DNA of 64,000 bases from JAFGTP01 sp964472715 (GCA_964472715.1 CAYYMT010000002.1:1-64000), one strand, 5' to 3'; shown: positions 27,216 to 35,885, counted from the stretch's first letter. Program-made: numbers and translations. Notes: a model not told the origin generated them from the sequence alone.

Positions 27216-29339
27216 ATGACCTATTTCAAAAAACAGTTTTATCCAATATTCATCTACGGCGTACTTTCGGTCACGGTTCAGCTGAGTTTTATTAAAATTA
27301 TCAGTTTTGTCTTTTCCGGCAATGAGATTTCTATCAGTATTGTTTTGGGACATTGGCTGATATTTACAGCACTGGGCAGTTACACCTATGGCAAATATCA
27401 ACAAAAAATATCCTTTAATTCTTTTAACATTGCACTTTTATACATTATACTTTCAGTTCTGTTTTACTGGTCTCTCTATTATTTACGACAAATAATCGGT
27501 CTCGATAATTTTGTCATCCTTAGTAATGATAGGATATTTTTCATTTCGTTACTTTTCCTGGCCCTTCCCGTTTTTATCAATGGATTTATGTTCCCGGCCA
27601 TTACCGGGTCAATTTTTGAGCAATATGCCAAAGTGCGCATTAATCAAATCTATGGCTGTGAATTAATCGGAGCGGCGCTGGGAAGCCTTTTATTTGCCCT
27701 CTGCCTGAAATATAGAGGCAGCACCTATGAATATTTCATTGCCGTGGCAATTTTGGCAGTGCCCGGTTTTCGCATATTAACTCCCGCAAAAAGATATCGG
27801 CTTCTGTCCGCAATTCTGATTATTTTTTTAGGGATCACTCTCCTGTTGGAAGATAAATTATCAAAAATTTATTATGAAAAATTTCAACTGACAGCCAAAG
27901 TAGAGACGCCTACCGGCATCATTACAGAATTACAGCACAAAAAAGACATGACCTTATACGTGGATAATATTTTTATTCATAGCAATGAAAACCTCTCTGT
28001 CAATGAAGAAATTGTGCATTTTGCCTGTTCTATCCACCGGAGCCCTGAAAATCTGCTGATCATTGGGCCAACCAATCCCTTAATGCTGAGGGAAATCGCC
28101 AAATATAAAACAATTGAGCAGGTGACCCATATCAGCAGCAACGAAGAGTTGCATAAAAAGGTCTTTGCACAACATCCTGACTTAGATTTTCCCTTTGCAC
28201 TCAATCATATTTTCAGCGATCCCTACAAAAAAATCAAAAGTATCAATGAAGATTTTGATGTTATTTTGTTAAATATTCCGGAACCTACCAATCTTAAATT
28301 CAACCGGTATTATACAACGGAATTTCTGCAAATACTCGCCCGGATTATGTCACCCAATTCCCTGGTGAATTTACGCCTAAACGGCAGTGAAACCTTTCTT
28401 CCGCCGGACAGGGCAAAACTCCTGAATACGATTAAAAATACGGTCAAAAAAACCTTTTCGGAAATTCTGGTAATTCCGGGAGGAACAATTCATTTTATCG
28501 GCACCAATAATTACAAAGATTATGATATTACAGATTTTTCCGTCATACCGGACACTACACATTATATCAATTCCTACTATTTAAGCGACAGGCTGACTCC
28601 ATTTAAAACAGACTTCCTGAAAAATAATTTAGAAAAAAATTCCACTGAAGAGATAAATTCACTGTTTAAACCCACGGGATATTTCTATTCAGCCCTGTTG
28701 CAGGATTTTCAAACCAAAGGATTTATTAGCAAAATTTACAGGAAATTATCAAAAATTCCGGTCTTTGCCCTCTATCTTTTTATTATCACGATCATACTCC
28801 CGATACTTTTCATCAGGAATAAAAAAAAGCGTTCTAAGTATAATATGATCTTTTTTGGATTTTTTGTAATGAGCCAGGAATCAATTCTGATTTTGCTTTA
28901 TCAATCCATTGCAGGATCAGTATATTTGCGCACTGCGCTGATTATTTTTTTATTTATGACGGGAGCCGGTATCAGCTCGCTTCTCCATAATAAATTTAAT
29001 CTCAAGCTTAAACCCATATTTTTGCTGGCCAACCTGGTCAATCTAACTGCTATTTCCATCATATTTTTTAATCAGCTGGTTTTTATTATCAATGTTTCTA
29101 TCCTGATTACCGGTTTTATCAGCGGACAGGTTTTTCCTTTATTAATGAAACAGTACAAAAAAAACGAACTGATAGCGGGAACAGGAAAGATGTATGCTTA
29201 TGATATCCTGGGTGGAAGTGTGGGTTTATATTTAATTTCGATTATAATAATTCCGGTATGGGGATTTTTACCGGCTTTAATTTCTATAGAAATAATGTTG
29301 CTATTTTTATCAATTCATAATATTATTAGAGGCGCTTAA
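27216..29339 (+). CDS. Membrane-fused spermidine-synthase-like protein
   Basis: A large inner-membrane protein of 707 residues. Two blocks of membrane helices (about 10-220 and 500-700) flank a soluble domain (about 225-425) that resembles spermidine/spermine synthase. It shows the Rossmann-like LLIIGPTNPLMLREIAKY, an acidic DFDVILLNIPEPT strand where the synthase has DVIIxDxxDP, and NRYYTTEFLQILARIMSPNS, which matches the FY-EFY-LK-xL region. Such MFS/spermidine-synthase fusions are widespread, but the substrate is uncertain. Catalytic acidic residues seem reduced (NIPEPT replaces the DSTDP type), so activity is doubtful. It is the first of three plus-strand genes, with 33 nt to the next. 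Confidence 0.72.
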   Translation: MTYFKKQFYPIFIYGVLSVTVQLSFIKIISFVFSGNEISISIVLGHWLIFTALGSYTYGKYQQKISFNSFNIALLYIILSVLFYWSLYYLRQIIGLDNFVILSNDRIFFISLLFLALPVFINGFMFPAITGSIFEQYAKVRINQIYGCELIGAALGSLLFALCLKYRGSTYEYFIAVAILAVPGFRILTPAKRYRLLSAILIIFLGITLLLEDKLSKIYYEKFQLTAKVETPTGIITELQHKKDMTLYVDNIFIHSNENLSVNEEIVHFACSIHRSPENLLIIGPTNPLMLREIAKYKTIEQVTHISSNEELHKKVFAQHPDLDFPFALNHIFSDPYKKIKSINEDFDVILLNIPEPTNLKFNRYYTTEFLQILARIMSPNSLVNLRLNGSETFLPPDRAKLLNTIKNTVKKTFSEILVIPGGTIHFIGTNNYKDYDITDFSVIPDTTHYINSYYLSDRLTPFKTDFLKNNLEKNSTEEINSLFKPTGYFYSALLQDFQTKGFISKIYRKLSKIPVFALYLFIITIILPILFIRNKKKRSKYNMIFFGFFVMSQESILILLYQSIAGSVYLRTALIIFLFMTGAGISSLLHNKFNLKLKPIFLLANLVNLTAISIIFFNQLVFIINVSILITGFISGQVFPLLMKQYKKNELIAGTGKMYAYDILGGSVGLYLISIIIIPVWGFLPALISIEIMLLFLSIHNIIRGA

Positions 29340-29372
29340 TTTTATTAAAAAATCAGAAAATTCCGGAGATGT

Positions 29373-30815
29373 ATGATGATGAATGAGATCCCCACCACCT
29401 TTAAAATTTTAATTTGCGGTCCTTTTAACAACAGTTTAAAATTGGATTATTCCATGCTGAGCAATACCTATGAAGATTTCAGGCGAAAGGTTTTCAGGAA
29501 TTTGCAGAAGTATAATTCAGCACAAAAAAAATATTATATTCAGCGGTACCAGGATAATGAAATGGCACTTCAGGACTGGCTCGATGAAAATGGCAACACT
29601 AATACAAATCAGCTGCTCTTTGATAATCCCCAGGGCGTTACTCACCGGGACTGTGCTATTTTTTCTGCAAAAATTATCAAAACCATCACTCCGGACAAAA
29701 CACTTTATGCCACTGTTGCTGATTATTTGGCGGAAGAACCAAAAATCGAATCCCTCACCATTAATTTCCATGAAAATGGTATTGGGTCATTTAGTTGCTT
29801 CGTGGACTTAAAACTCAAAAAATATATCTCCGCCGGGGATAATGAATACAAGCAATTTATGCAAAAACTCAGGGACTCTTTTGTACTGTCAGAAGGATTG
29901 CTAAAAACCGTGTCTGAATGTGATCAGCAGGTCCTACAAAGCGCCAGAACCGCTGTTCCAAAAGTTGTGGATGCAAAAAAAATCATCGACATCTCGGAAC
30001 TTTATCCTCATGAACAACCGGGATTTCCCCTTTGGGGCCATTCCGTCGCTATCTTTGATTTTGAATATGAAGGCATGTTACCCTTCGGTAAAAACACCCA
30101 TAACATTTTAATCGTCAGTCATCCCGACGGATTAATTGATATGAATAGCCTCTCAAAAGGATTTATTCATCTTGGCTGGGGAATGTCACTGGCAGTGGGC
30201 ATTTCCCATGAAGAAAAAGAAAAATTGGCTTCCACACTGACTCAATTACAATTTTACTGGCGGTCCGCCCAGATCCTCAATGACCTGGTTATGAAATACC
30301 TGGAAAAATATACTTGCATGAAAAAATTCTCCAAAAATGAAATTATAGATTCAATGAATGAAATCGAAAAACTGACAGTGGAAAGTGAATTGATCTTTTC
30401 CTACCAGATGGATTACCTGAAAATGCTCTCCCCTCTTTCTCATTACCTCTACCAGGAAACAGCAAAAAGTTGGCGGATCAATGACATGATCAATTATTTT
30501 GACAATAAAAAGGATGCTTTGGCCCATCTCCATGAACAGGGCGAAGCAAGACTCAAAGAAAGCCTTGAACAAAAACGCAATAAAATGTCCGACCGGTTAA
30601 ATATTTTGCTGTCAATTTTAGCTTTATTGACATTGTTCAGCTGGGCAGCGGATTCCATCGGCTTTCTGGATGCGACTCTGGATATGCTGCCAAACTTAAA
30701 ACCCTTTTTGATCGGCGGTAAATTTGTCGTCATTATATTGACGCCAATCCTGGTGATTGGTATCTTTTTATTCTTTTTCCGGGTCACAACAGCAATGGAA
30801 AAACTGGAGGATTAA
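29373..30815 (+). CDS. Unrecognised protein with C-terminal helical stalk and two membrane segments
   Basis: I do not recognise this 480-residue protein. Most of it (about 1-380) is soluble, with an alpha/beta N-terminal part and mixed motifs such as QPGFPLWGHSVAIFDFEYEG and LGWGMSLAVGISHEEKEKL. A helical segment (about 380-405, EQGEARLKESLEQKRNKMSDR) leads to two membrane helices (about 408-432 and 440-470) separated by a short loop, a CorA- or RMND1-like C-terminal layout, but no GMN or other signature is present. The stop and the SD of the next gene overlap. The start is one of three ATGs at 29373-29381, with GGAG upstream. Its neighbours are the fused synthase-like protein and an MFS transporter. 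The function is unknown. Confidence 0.72.
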   Translation: MMMNEIPTTFKILICGPFNNSLKLDYSMLSNTYEDFRRKVFRNLQKYNSAQKKYYIQRYQDNEMALQDWLDENGNTNTNQLLFDNPQGVTHRDCAIFSAKIIKTITPDKTLYATVADYLAEEPKIESLTINFHENGIGSFSCFVDLKLKKYISAGDNEYKQFMQKLRDSFVLSEGLLKTVSECDQQVLQSARTAVPKVVDAKKIIDISELYPHEQPGFPLWGHSVAIFDFEYEGMLPFGKNTHNILIVSHPDGLIDMNSLSKGFIHLGWGMSLAVGISHEEKEKLASTLTQLQFYWRSAQILNDLVMKYLEKYTCMKKFSKNEIIDSMNEIEKLTVESELIFSYQMDYLKMLSPLSHYLYQETAKSWRINDMINYFDNKKDALAHLHEQGEARLKESLEQKRNKMSDRLNILLSILALLTLFSWAADSIGFLDATLDMLPNLKPFLIGGKFVVIILTPILVIGIFLFFFRVTTAMEKLED

Positions 30816-30818
30816 CCC

Positions 30819-32003
30819 ATTCCGGCCCGCACAACAAATCTGCGGAAAATGGGAGTTATCCATTTCCTGCTGGAATCCCAGTTCTGGTTTCCCATCTGGG
30901 TCATCTTTTTGCTGGAAAAGGACTTCACACTTCAGCAAATCGTATTTGCCGACATGATCTTTCGCGGTTCGATTGTAGTTATGGAATTTCCACTGGGTGT
31001 ATTGGGTGATAAAATCGGCCGTAAATCCACTTATTTTTTCGGCGCTGTGCTCGGGGTGATCACCTATCTGCTGCTCTTGATTACCAATAATTTTCTCACC
31101 CTGGCGCTTTGCTGGATCATGTGGGCCTTTTTTCTCAGTATGCTGTCCGGGACAAATACCGCTTACCGGTATGAATTACTGGCCACCAGGGAGCAGGCTA
31201 AGAGTAATGTGCGGTTATTCGGACTCTTTAATTCCATTGCCGCCCTATCTCTGGTGATTTCCCACTCTTCCGCCGGTTTTCTCTATGATATCAAACCGGC
31301 ACTGCCGATCATCATTAATTGCTGTTTCGCCGGTTTGGCGGCCTTATTAATTCTGACTCTCCCGGGTATTCCCAGGCCAAAGGTCAGTAATGCACCAAAT
31401 TCACTAAGAGAGATCTGGCGCGCTTTCCTGATACTGGCAAAAAAGGAACGGACATTACTGGCAACAATTTTTCTATTGGCTATCTGGACAGCATTTCACT
31501 GGACACCAACCCTGCTTTATCAGCCTTTGCTCAAATCAATTGGTATTGGAACAGAATCCTTTGGGATCATTTTTGCGCTCTTTACCGGCATGGGTATTCT
31601 CAGTGGTTTTATAACCGGAAAGATCGCCGGCAGGATCGGTAATATCAAATTGATCATTCTGGGTTTAATAATGCAGGTTGTCGCCGTCGGTATTACCGCT
31701 TTCAGCAGTACAATTGCGCTGATTATTTTTGGAATTGTATTACTCAGGTTTGCTTTCTTTTTGTGTGAGCCGGTACTGAATATTATTCTGAATAACAATC
31801 TGACCAATGATATTCGCGCCTCAGTGATCTCGCTGGTTAATTTAGTCGCCAGCATCATCATGATCTTTTCACGTCCGCTGGTGGGACTGACAGCTGACCG
31901 ATATACGGTAAAATTAGCTTTTATGGTCTGGTTTGTGGTCGGCTTGGCAGCCCTGGGAATCAGCAGCCTGTTGATTGTAAAGCTAAAAAAAACACCGGCA
32001 TGA
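30819..32003 (+). CDS. Major facilitator superfamily transporter (possible ATT start)
   Basis: A 12-helix MFS transporter of about 394 residues. FPIWVIFLLEKDFTLQQIVF, the motif A-like GVLGDKIGRKST between helices 2 and 3 (near residue 60), and the C-terminal half SLVNLVASIIMIFSRPLVG fit the family. No substrate motif is recognisable. Start choice: the first ATG in frame (30849) has no convincing ribosome site, while GGAGG at 30806-30810 lies 8 nt before an in-frame ATT at 30819. That start would begin I-P-A-R-T-T-N-L-R-K-M-G and extend directly from the upstream gene stop at 30815. I mark 30819 as the likely start, with 30849 as fallback. Confidence 0.8.
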   Translation: MPARTTNLRKMGVIHFLLESQFWFPIWVIFLLEKDFTLQQIVFADMIFRGSIVVMEFPLGVLGDKIGRKSTYFFGAVLGVITYLLLLITNNFLTLALCWIMWAFFLSMLSGTNTAYRYELLATREQAKSNVRLFGLFNSIAALSLVISHSSAGFLYDIKPALPIIINCCFAGLAALLILTLPGIPRPKVSNAPNSLREIWRAFLILAKKERTLLATIFLLAIWTAFHWTPTLLYQPLLKSIGIGTESFGIIFALFTGMGILSGFITGKIAGRIGNIKLIILGLIMQVVAVGITAFSSTIALIIFGIVLLRFAFFLCEPVLNIILNNNLTNDIRASVISLVNLVASIIMIFSRPLVGLTADRYTVKLAFMVWFVVGLAALGISSLLIVKLKKTPA

Positions 32004-32018
32004 TCACACACCGGTGCT
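31985..32018 (-). terminator. Terminator for the thioredoxin lipoprotein gene
   Basis: On the minus strand CACCGG and CCGGTG form a 6-bp stem (extended by A-T and G-U pairs) round a 12-nt loop, followed by a long T run. It overlaps the 3' end of the convergent MFS gene, whose stop is at 32003, so it terminates the thioredoxin-lipoprotein transcript (stop 32043). Confidence 0.75.
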
Positions 32019-32042
32019 TAGATTGAAAATTCATAATCTGTT

Positions 32043-32636
32043 CTATTCGTATTTCCCGGTTAAAACCGAGTCCATCACACCGGCCAGTTTTTCCGCGCTA
32101 TGAAATCCGACGACATGTCGAATGACATTTTTGTCCTGATCCATGAATAAAATATTGGGAATACCAATCCCTCCATACTTACCGGCATTGCCATTGTATT
32201 CATTGGCGACATCCTGCTGCTTGTCCACATCGATTCTTACAGGAATAAACTGTTCCGCTTTGTGAATGACATTGTGATTGGGAAAGGTTTTCTCATCCAT
32301 TGCCTGGCAGGGCGGACACCAGGTAGCCATAAAATCAACCATTAAAATTTCATTGGTTTCAGCGGCTTTCTCCAGCGCGGCATCAATGTCATTTCCCCAT
32401 TTTATTTCTTCAAAATTTTCTTTGGCTACAGTATTGTTTTCACAACCACCACATCCGTCATGAGTTTGGCCGCGGTCTGTATGGTCAGCATGATCATGGT
32501 TGTCAACCTCATGTGTATCATCGTCTTGGGTGTGCGTGTGATGTGTATCAGCCGTTCCCTTTTGGTCAGTTTGATTGCTACAGGCAAAAACCAACATTAG
32601 TGCCATCATCGTAATGATGAATAAATTTTTTCTCAA
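32043..32636 (-). CDS. Thioredoxin-fold lipoprotein with His/Asp-rich linker
   Basis: A secreted thioredoxin-like protein of about 197 residues, starting at the TTG at 32636, which has GGGAG 5 nt upstream; a TTG at 32651 is less well placed. The signal peptide ends in a lipobox ending FAC (cleavage before Cys, about residue 19), so it is probably anchored to a membrane. Between about 25 and 70 lies a linker very rich in His and Asp/Glu (THHTHTQ, NHDHADHTD, then CGGC) that could bind metal. The thioredoxin fold follows, with the redox motif WCPPCQ (about 109), a cis-Pro loop (GGIGIPNILFM) and a conserved Asp region. DsbD-gamma-like proteins are the nearest type. It is transcribed alone. Confidence 0.82.
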   Translation of the reverse strand: MRKNLFIITMMALMLVFACSNQTDQKGTADTHHTHTQDDDTHEVDNHDHADHTDRGQTHDGCGGCENNTVAKENFEEIKWGNDIDAALEKAAETNEILMVDFMATWCPPCQAMDEKTFPNHNVIHKAEQFIPVRIDVDKQQDVANEYNGNAGKYGGIGIPNILFMDQDKNVIRHVVGFHSAEKLAGVMDSVLTGKYE

Positions 32637-32696
32637 TGCTTCTCCCTTCAAATTGTTCTTACCAACGAATTCCTATAATATAAGTATGTTTGAATT

Positions 32697-33518
32697 TTAA
32701 ACCAAATCCTGCAATATTTTTGAGAACCCATTCTTATTGTTGCTGGTAGTTGTGTGAAATTTATCCCGCAAGGGCGGCGGACTATTGGCCACCACATAAC
32801 TTTGCGCTGTCCATTCCAGCATGTCAAGATCATTGTAATCATTGCCAAAGCTGATCGTATTGCGCTGTTCTATTCCCAAATGGTCACAGACCCACTGGCA
32901 ACCGGATTTTTTAGATACCCGGGGATGAAAAATCTCCATCCAGATTGACTGATGGTCAAGGGGCGAAGTGGTTCGAATTACTTTAACATTTTCCAATTGA
33001 CGGCGGATGGCCTCGAACTTTTCCAAATCATCAAAAATGGCTAAAAACTGAGAAGCCAGGTTCAGATCGGGATGTACCACATGCATGCGGTCCGCATGAT
33101 CCAAATAGAGATTTAGCCGGCGCTGAAAATCTTCCATAACCTCATCATGATGAAAATAATAAAACTGGTGATTGTCAGGCACTTCGCGGTGGAGCATGAA
33201 ATTTATCTTTTCACGCATCAGCAGAGCGGACACACTGTCGATCTGGTGACGGGTCAAATTGCAGCTGTGAATCAAATGTTTGGTTTTCCAGTCCATAATA
33301 CCGGCGCCGGAGGAAAAAACCACATAATCCACAGGAAAGTCTGGTGCAAGGGCCCTGTTTAAAGAATAGAGGTTCCGCCCGGTGGCGATTACTCTGGAAA
33401 TATTTTTGTCTTTTAAATGATGCAGCATATCCAGATCAATCCGGCTGATTTCATGATCAGAATTGAGGAGCGTACCATCAAGATCGGTAAAAACGATTTT
33501 TATTGTTGATTTATTCAT
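32697..33518 (-). CDS. HAD-superfamily (Cof-type) phosphatase
   Basis: A cytoplasmic HAD hydrolase of about 273 residues from the ATG at 33518; an upstream in-frame ATG (33653) gives 45 unlikely residues. Motif I is FTDLDGTLLNSDHEIS (about 8-23), with both catalytic Asp residues; motif II is VIATGRNLYSL (about 43); motif III/IV is FGNDYNDLDMLEW (about 218-230) in Cof/SupH style. The central C2 cap is present. Family members act on sugar phosphates or other small phosphates. The gene is separate from the thioredoxin lipoprotein gene by 60 nt, in the same direction. Confidence 0.9.
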   Translation of the reverse strand: MNKSTIKIVFTDLDGTLLNSDHEISRIDLDMLHHLKDKNISRVIATGRNLYSLNRALAPDFPVDYVVFSSGAGIMDWKTKHLIHSCNLTRHQIDSVSALLMREKINFMLHREVPDNHQFYYFHHDEVMEDFQRRLNLYLDHADRMHVVHPDLNLASQFLAIFDDLEKFEAIRRQLENVKVIRTTSPLDHQSIWMEIFHPRVSKKSGCQWVCDHLGIEQRNTISFGNDYNDLDMLEWTAQSYVVANSPPPLRDKFHTTTSNNKNGFSKILQDLV

Positions 33519-33590
33519 TTGATATTTTGCTTTTTTATACTTAGCATTTATTCCATTATAACCTAATAATCGAAAAAATACACAGAATCC

Positions 33591-34721
33591 ATGAAAATTG
33601 AAAATGTTGAAATTACAAAATATGAAATAGCGCCTTATCTCAGAAGCGGTCACCGCCTAACCCTTCAGGAAAAGATCAAAGCCCTGATTGATCATCAACT
33701 TACCCCTGTTTCCGGTTTTCCAGTGCTTATTAAAAATATGAAGCAATACATGAATTCCAGTTTTGCTTATATCAAGATCAACAATATTACCTATCGAATA
33801 TTCTTTAATCCGACACGCACAAAGAATGTCCGCGCCAATACATTCACCGACAAAACCAATAATCACAAATGCCTGCTTTGCGATCTGTTACCCGGACAAA
33901 AAGGACTCAGGGCTATAGACGGAAAATATATGATCATTCTGAATCCCGGCATTACAATTCCCGGCGATTTGACGATTCCCACAATCCGTCATGAGTTACA
34001 AATACTGGATAACAAATTTTCTGATATGCTTGATTTGTCGCGAAAATTACCAGACTACTCTATTTATTTCAATGGCCCTCTGGCCGGCGCCACTTGTCCG
34101 CACTTTCATTTTCAGGCCGGAATCAGGGACCGGCTTCCGCTGGAAAATTCTATCAATCAAATTATTGAAAAAAAACCAGCAGAGCGTTCTAACATCAATT
34201 GTATTTATCAATCCAAAGAAACCCATATTTTTCATATCCCTTCATTTGCTCCTGTCACTTATGCCTGTTTTACCCCATCCAAAGACGAGGCCGAAAAATT
34301 TATGCAACACATGCTGCCAGCCTTGAAAGAACTTGATAAACAGTATATTCACAGCATTGAAAACATTCCTGATTTTGGTAGAGTCATTAAAGTCTTTGGT
34401 CAAGAGGAGTCCGAAGCCCGCTTCAATCTCATGGTAAAATATTATCCCAAAAAGAAAAAATACCTGACTGTTATTTTTCCGAAACTCTACAACCGCCCAA
34501 AAATATATTTTGCGGCGGAAAAAAAGCGAATGATACTGGGTTTTGCCATCAAGGAAGCCCTGGGACATATTTTAACTTCAAAACGTGAGGATCTATTCAG
34601 ATTGTTAGAGGATAAAGAAATTTTGCGTCAATCCTATTCAAATACTTCAATAACTCCTGTTATGAGAAAACAATTATCCCAAAAATTAAAAATTGCTTAC
34701 AAACTAAAAAATCCGGTGTAA
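33591..34721 (+). CDS. DUF4922-like HIT-superfamily protein
   Basis: A 376-residue soluble protein that I place with the DUF4922 group of the HIT superfamily, related in fold to galactose-1-phosphate uridylyltransferases and GDP-glucose phosphorylases. Visible features: a CLLCDLLPGQKGL segment (about 98-110) that may bind metal, the histidine-triad-like CPHFHFQAG (about 169-177, the HxHxQ active-site type), and a basic YYPKKKKYLTVIFP strand. The histidine before the Gln would carry the nucleotidyl intermediate. No typical Shine-Dalgarno is seen before the ATG. It lies just before a hairpin and two tRNA genes on the opposite strand. Substrate unknown. Confidence 0.72.
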   Translation: MKIENVEITKYEIAPYLRSGHRLTLQEKIKALIDHQLTPVSGFPVLIKNMKQYMNSSFAYIKINNITYRIFFNPTRTKNVRANTFTDKTNNHKCLLCDLLPGQKGLRAIDGKYMIILNPGITIPGDLTIPTIRHELQILDNKFSDMLDLSRKLPDYSIYFNGPLAGATCPHFHFQAGIRDRLPLENSINQIIEKKPAERSNINCIYQSKETHIFHIPSFAPVTYACFTPSKDEAEKFMQHMLPALKELDKQYIHSIENIPDFGRVIKVFGQEESEARFNLMVKYYPKKKKYLTVIFPKLYNRPKIYFAAEKKRMILGFAIKEALGHILTSKREDLFRLLEDKEILRQSYSNTSITPVMRKQLSQKLKIAYKLKNPV

Positions 34722-34735
34722 AAACCGGATTTTTA
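34706..34735 (+). terminator. Intrinsic terminator of the DUF4922-like gene
   Basis: An 11-bp stem AAAAATCCGGT/ACCGGATTTTT around a 6-7 nt loop overlaps the stop codon of the gene at 34719-34721 and ends in a T run. It lies just before the tRNA genes, which are read on the opposite strand, and could also serve as their terminator in reverse. Confidence 0.85.
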
Positions 34736-34739
34736 TTTG

Positions 34740-34830
34740 CGGAGAGTGCGAGATTCGAACTCGCGATACCGTTACTAACGGTATACTCGCTTAGCAGGCG
34801 AGCGCCTTCAGCCGACTCGGCCAACTCTCC
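34740..34830 (-). tRNA. tRNA-Ser (anticodon GCU)
   Basis: On the minus strand: acceptor stem GGAGAGT/ACTCTCC, D-arm, anticodon stem CTCGC/GCGAG round the loop CTGCTAA (anticodon GCU, reading AGC and AGU), a long variable arm with TACCGTTAGTAACGGTA, and a T-arm containing GTTCGAATC. The large variable arm and discriminator G confirm a type II tRNA-Ser. No CCA is encoded. Confidence 0.96.
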
Positions 34831-34851
34831 CTGGAAAGTTTCTTTCCAAAG

Positions 34852-34935
34852 CGGAGGTGGAGGGACTCGAACCCCCAAGGGCGCAAACCCGGCGGTTTTC
34901 AAGACCGCTGCCTTACCAATTAGGACTACACCTCC
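34852..34935 (-). tRNA. tRNA-Ser (anticodon UGA)
   Basis: On the minus strand: acceptor GGAGGTG/CACCTCC, anticodon stem GCGGT/ACCGC around CTTGAAA (anticodon UGA, reading UCN mainly UCA), an extended variable arm, a T-arm with GTTCGAGTC and discriminator G. Only 21 nt separate it from the second tRNA-Ser, so both are likely on one transcript, and a GGAAAG-AAA-CTTTCC hairpin sits between them. Confidence 0.95.
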
Positions 34936-35159
34936 GTTAACAAATAGCGGGCGAAATATACTCTTTTTTTCGGATTGAAAGCAAGAAAAAAAATGAATTT
35001 AATTAAATTTTAATGAATCTGTTTTAGCCCGTTTAATAAAGGAAAATATTATAACGGGAATGGTATTATCATAAATAACATCAGTTGGATATAAAAAATT
35101 TATCTTCAAAAAAAATCTCACCTTATGGTATGAAGTTGTCCAAAAAAGTACACGAATAA

Positions 35160-35879
35160 TCAGTGACTTAGATATTCTTCAGCCTTTTTAATTGCCGGCA
35201 ACTTTCCCACATCCAGCCAAAAAGAGTCATTATGAACATAACCACTGATCAGATGGCTTTTTGCCAGGTCAAGATACCAGTGAATAATCGAGAATATCTG
35301 TTCCTCCGGCTTGTATTGAAATATTGCCGGATCAATGACATGTATGCCGCTAAAAGCATAGGCATTCAGATCATTAGAGTGCTGGCAGGTATAAACCGAG
35401 TTTCCGGTTTTCACATTTTTCCAACCACGTAAATAATTGTCGTCATCAAAGAGCAGATAGCGACTGGTTGTCCTGTTCCTGACTGCTAATGTTGCCAACG
35501 CCTTATTCCGGTGGTGAAAGGCCACCATTTTATCTAAATCAATGTCGGTGATGATATCAACATTATAAACAACAAAAGGATCATTGGCCAGCCATTTTTC
35601 CATTTTAAAAAGACCGCCACCGGTATTCAGTAATTGTTGTCGTTCGTCGGAAATATGGATAATTACACCGAAATTATTATGCCGGTGAAGATATTCCAGA
35701 ATCAAATCTCCAAAGTGGTGGATATTGATAACAAATTCCTGAATGCCGTATTTTTTAAGGTAATTAATGGCGAGTTCCAGCAGTGTTTTCCCACCAATCT
35801 CAACCAGCGCTTTTGGTTTATTATCAGTCAGGGGTTGTAACCGGGAGCCAAGTCCGGCAGCGAAAATAACTGCTTTCAT
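35160..35879 (-). CDS. MurU-like sugar-1-phosphate nucleotidyltransferase
   Basis: A 239-residue cytoplasmic nucleotidyltransferase with the N-terminal signature FAAGLGSRLQPLTDNKPKAL (about 6-25) and the MurU-typical LNTGGGLFKME (about 85-95), PFVVYNVDIITDID (about 101-114). MurU joins MurNAc alpha-1-phosphate to UTP to make UDP-MurNAc in the anabolic cell-wall recycling route known from Pseudomonas. The partner anomeric kinase AmgK is encoded just upstream (6 nt gap) and fused to a RapZ-like domain, which favours this over a generic glucose- or mannose-1-phosphate enzyme. The precise sugar is not proven by sequence. Confidence 0.82.
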   Translation of the reverse strand: MKAVIFAAGLGSRLQPLTDNKPKALVEIGGKTLLELAINYLKKYGIQEFVINIHHFGDLILEYLHRHNNFGVIIHISDERQQLLNTGGGLFKMEKWLANDPFVVYNVDIITDIDLDKMVAFHHRNKALATLAVRNRTTSRYLLFDDDNYLRGWKNVKTGNSVYTCQHSNDLNAYAFSGIHVIDPAIFQYKPEEQIFSIIHWYLDLAKSHLISGYVHNDSFWLDVGKLPAIKKAEEYLSH

Positions 35880-35885
35880 AATCGA

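Noticed and set aside
34852..34935. Selenocysteine tRNA
   Set aside because: The anticodon is UGA in the DNA sense of tRNA-Ser (reads UCA); a selenocysteine tRNA would carry UCA, and its longer acceptor arm is absent.
34936..35159. 224-nt gap between the tRNAs and the MurU-like gene
   Set aside because: I see no convincing gene, RNA hairpin or repeat; it is AT-rich and may just hold the tRNA promoter.
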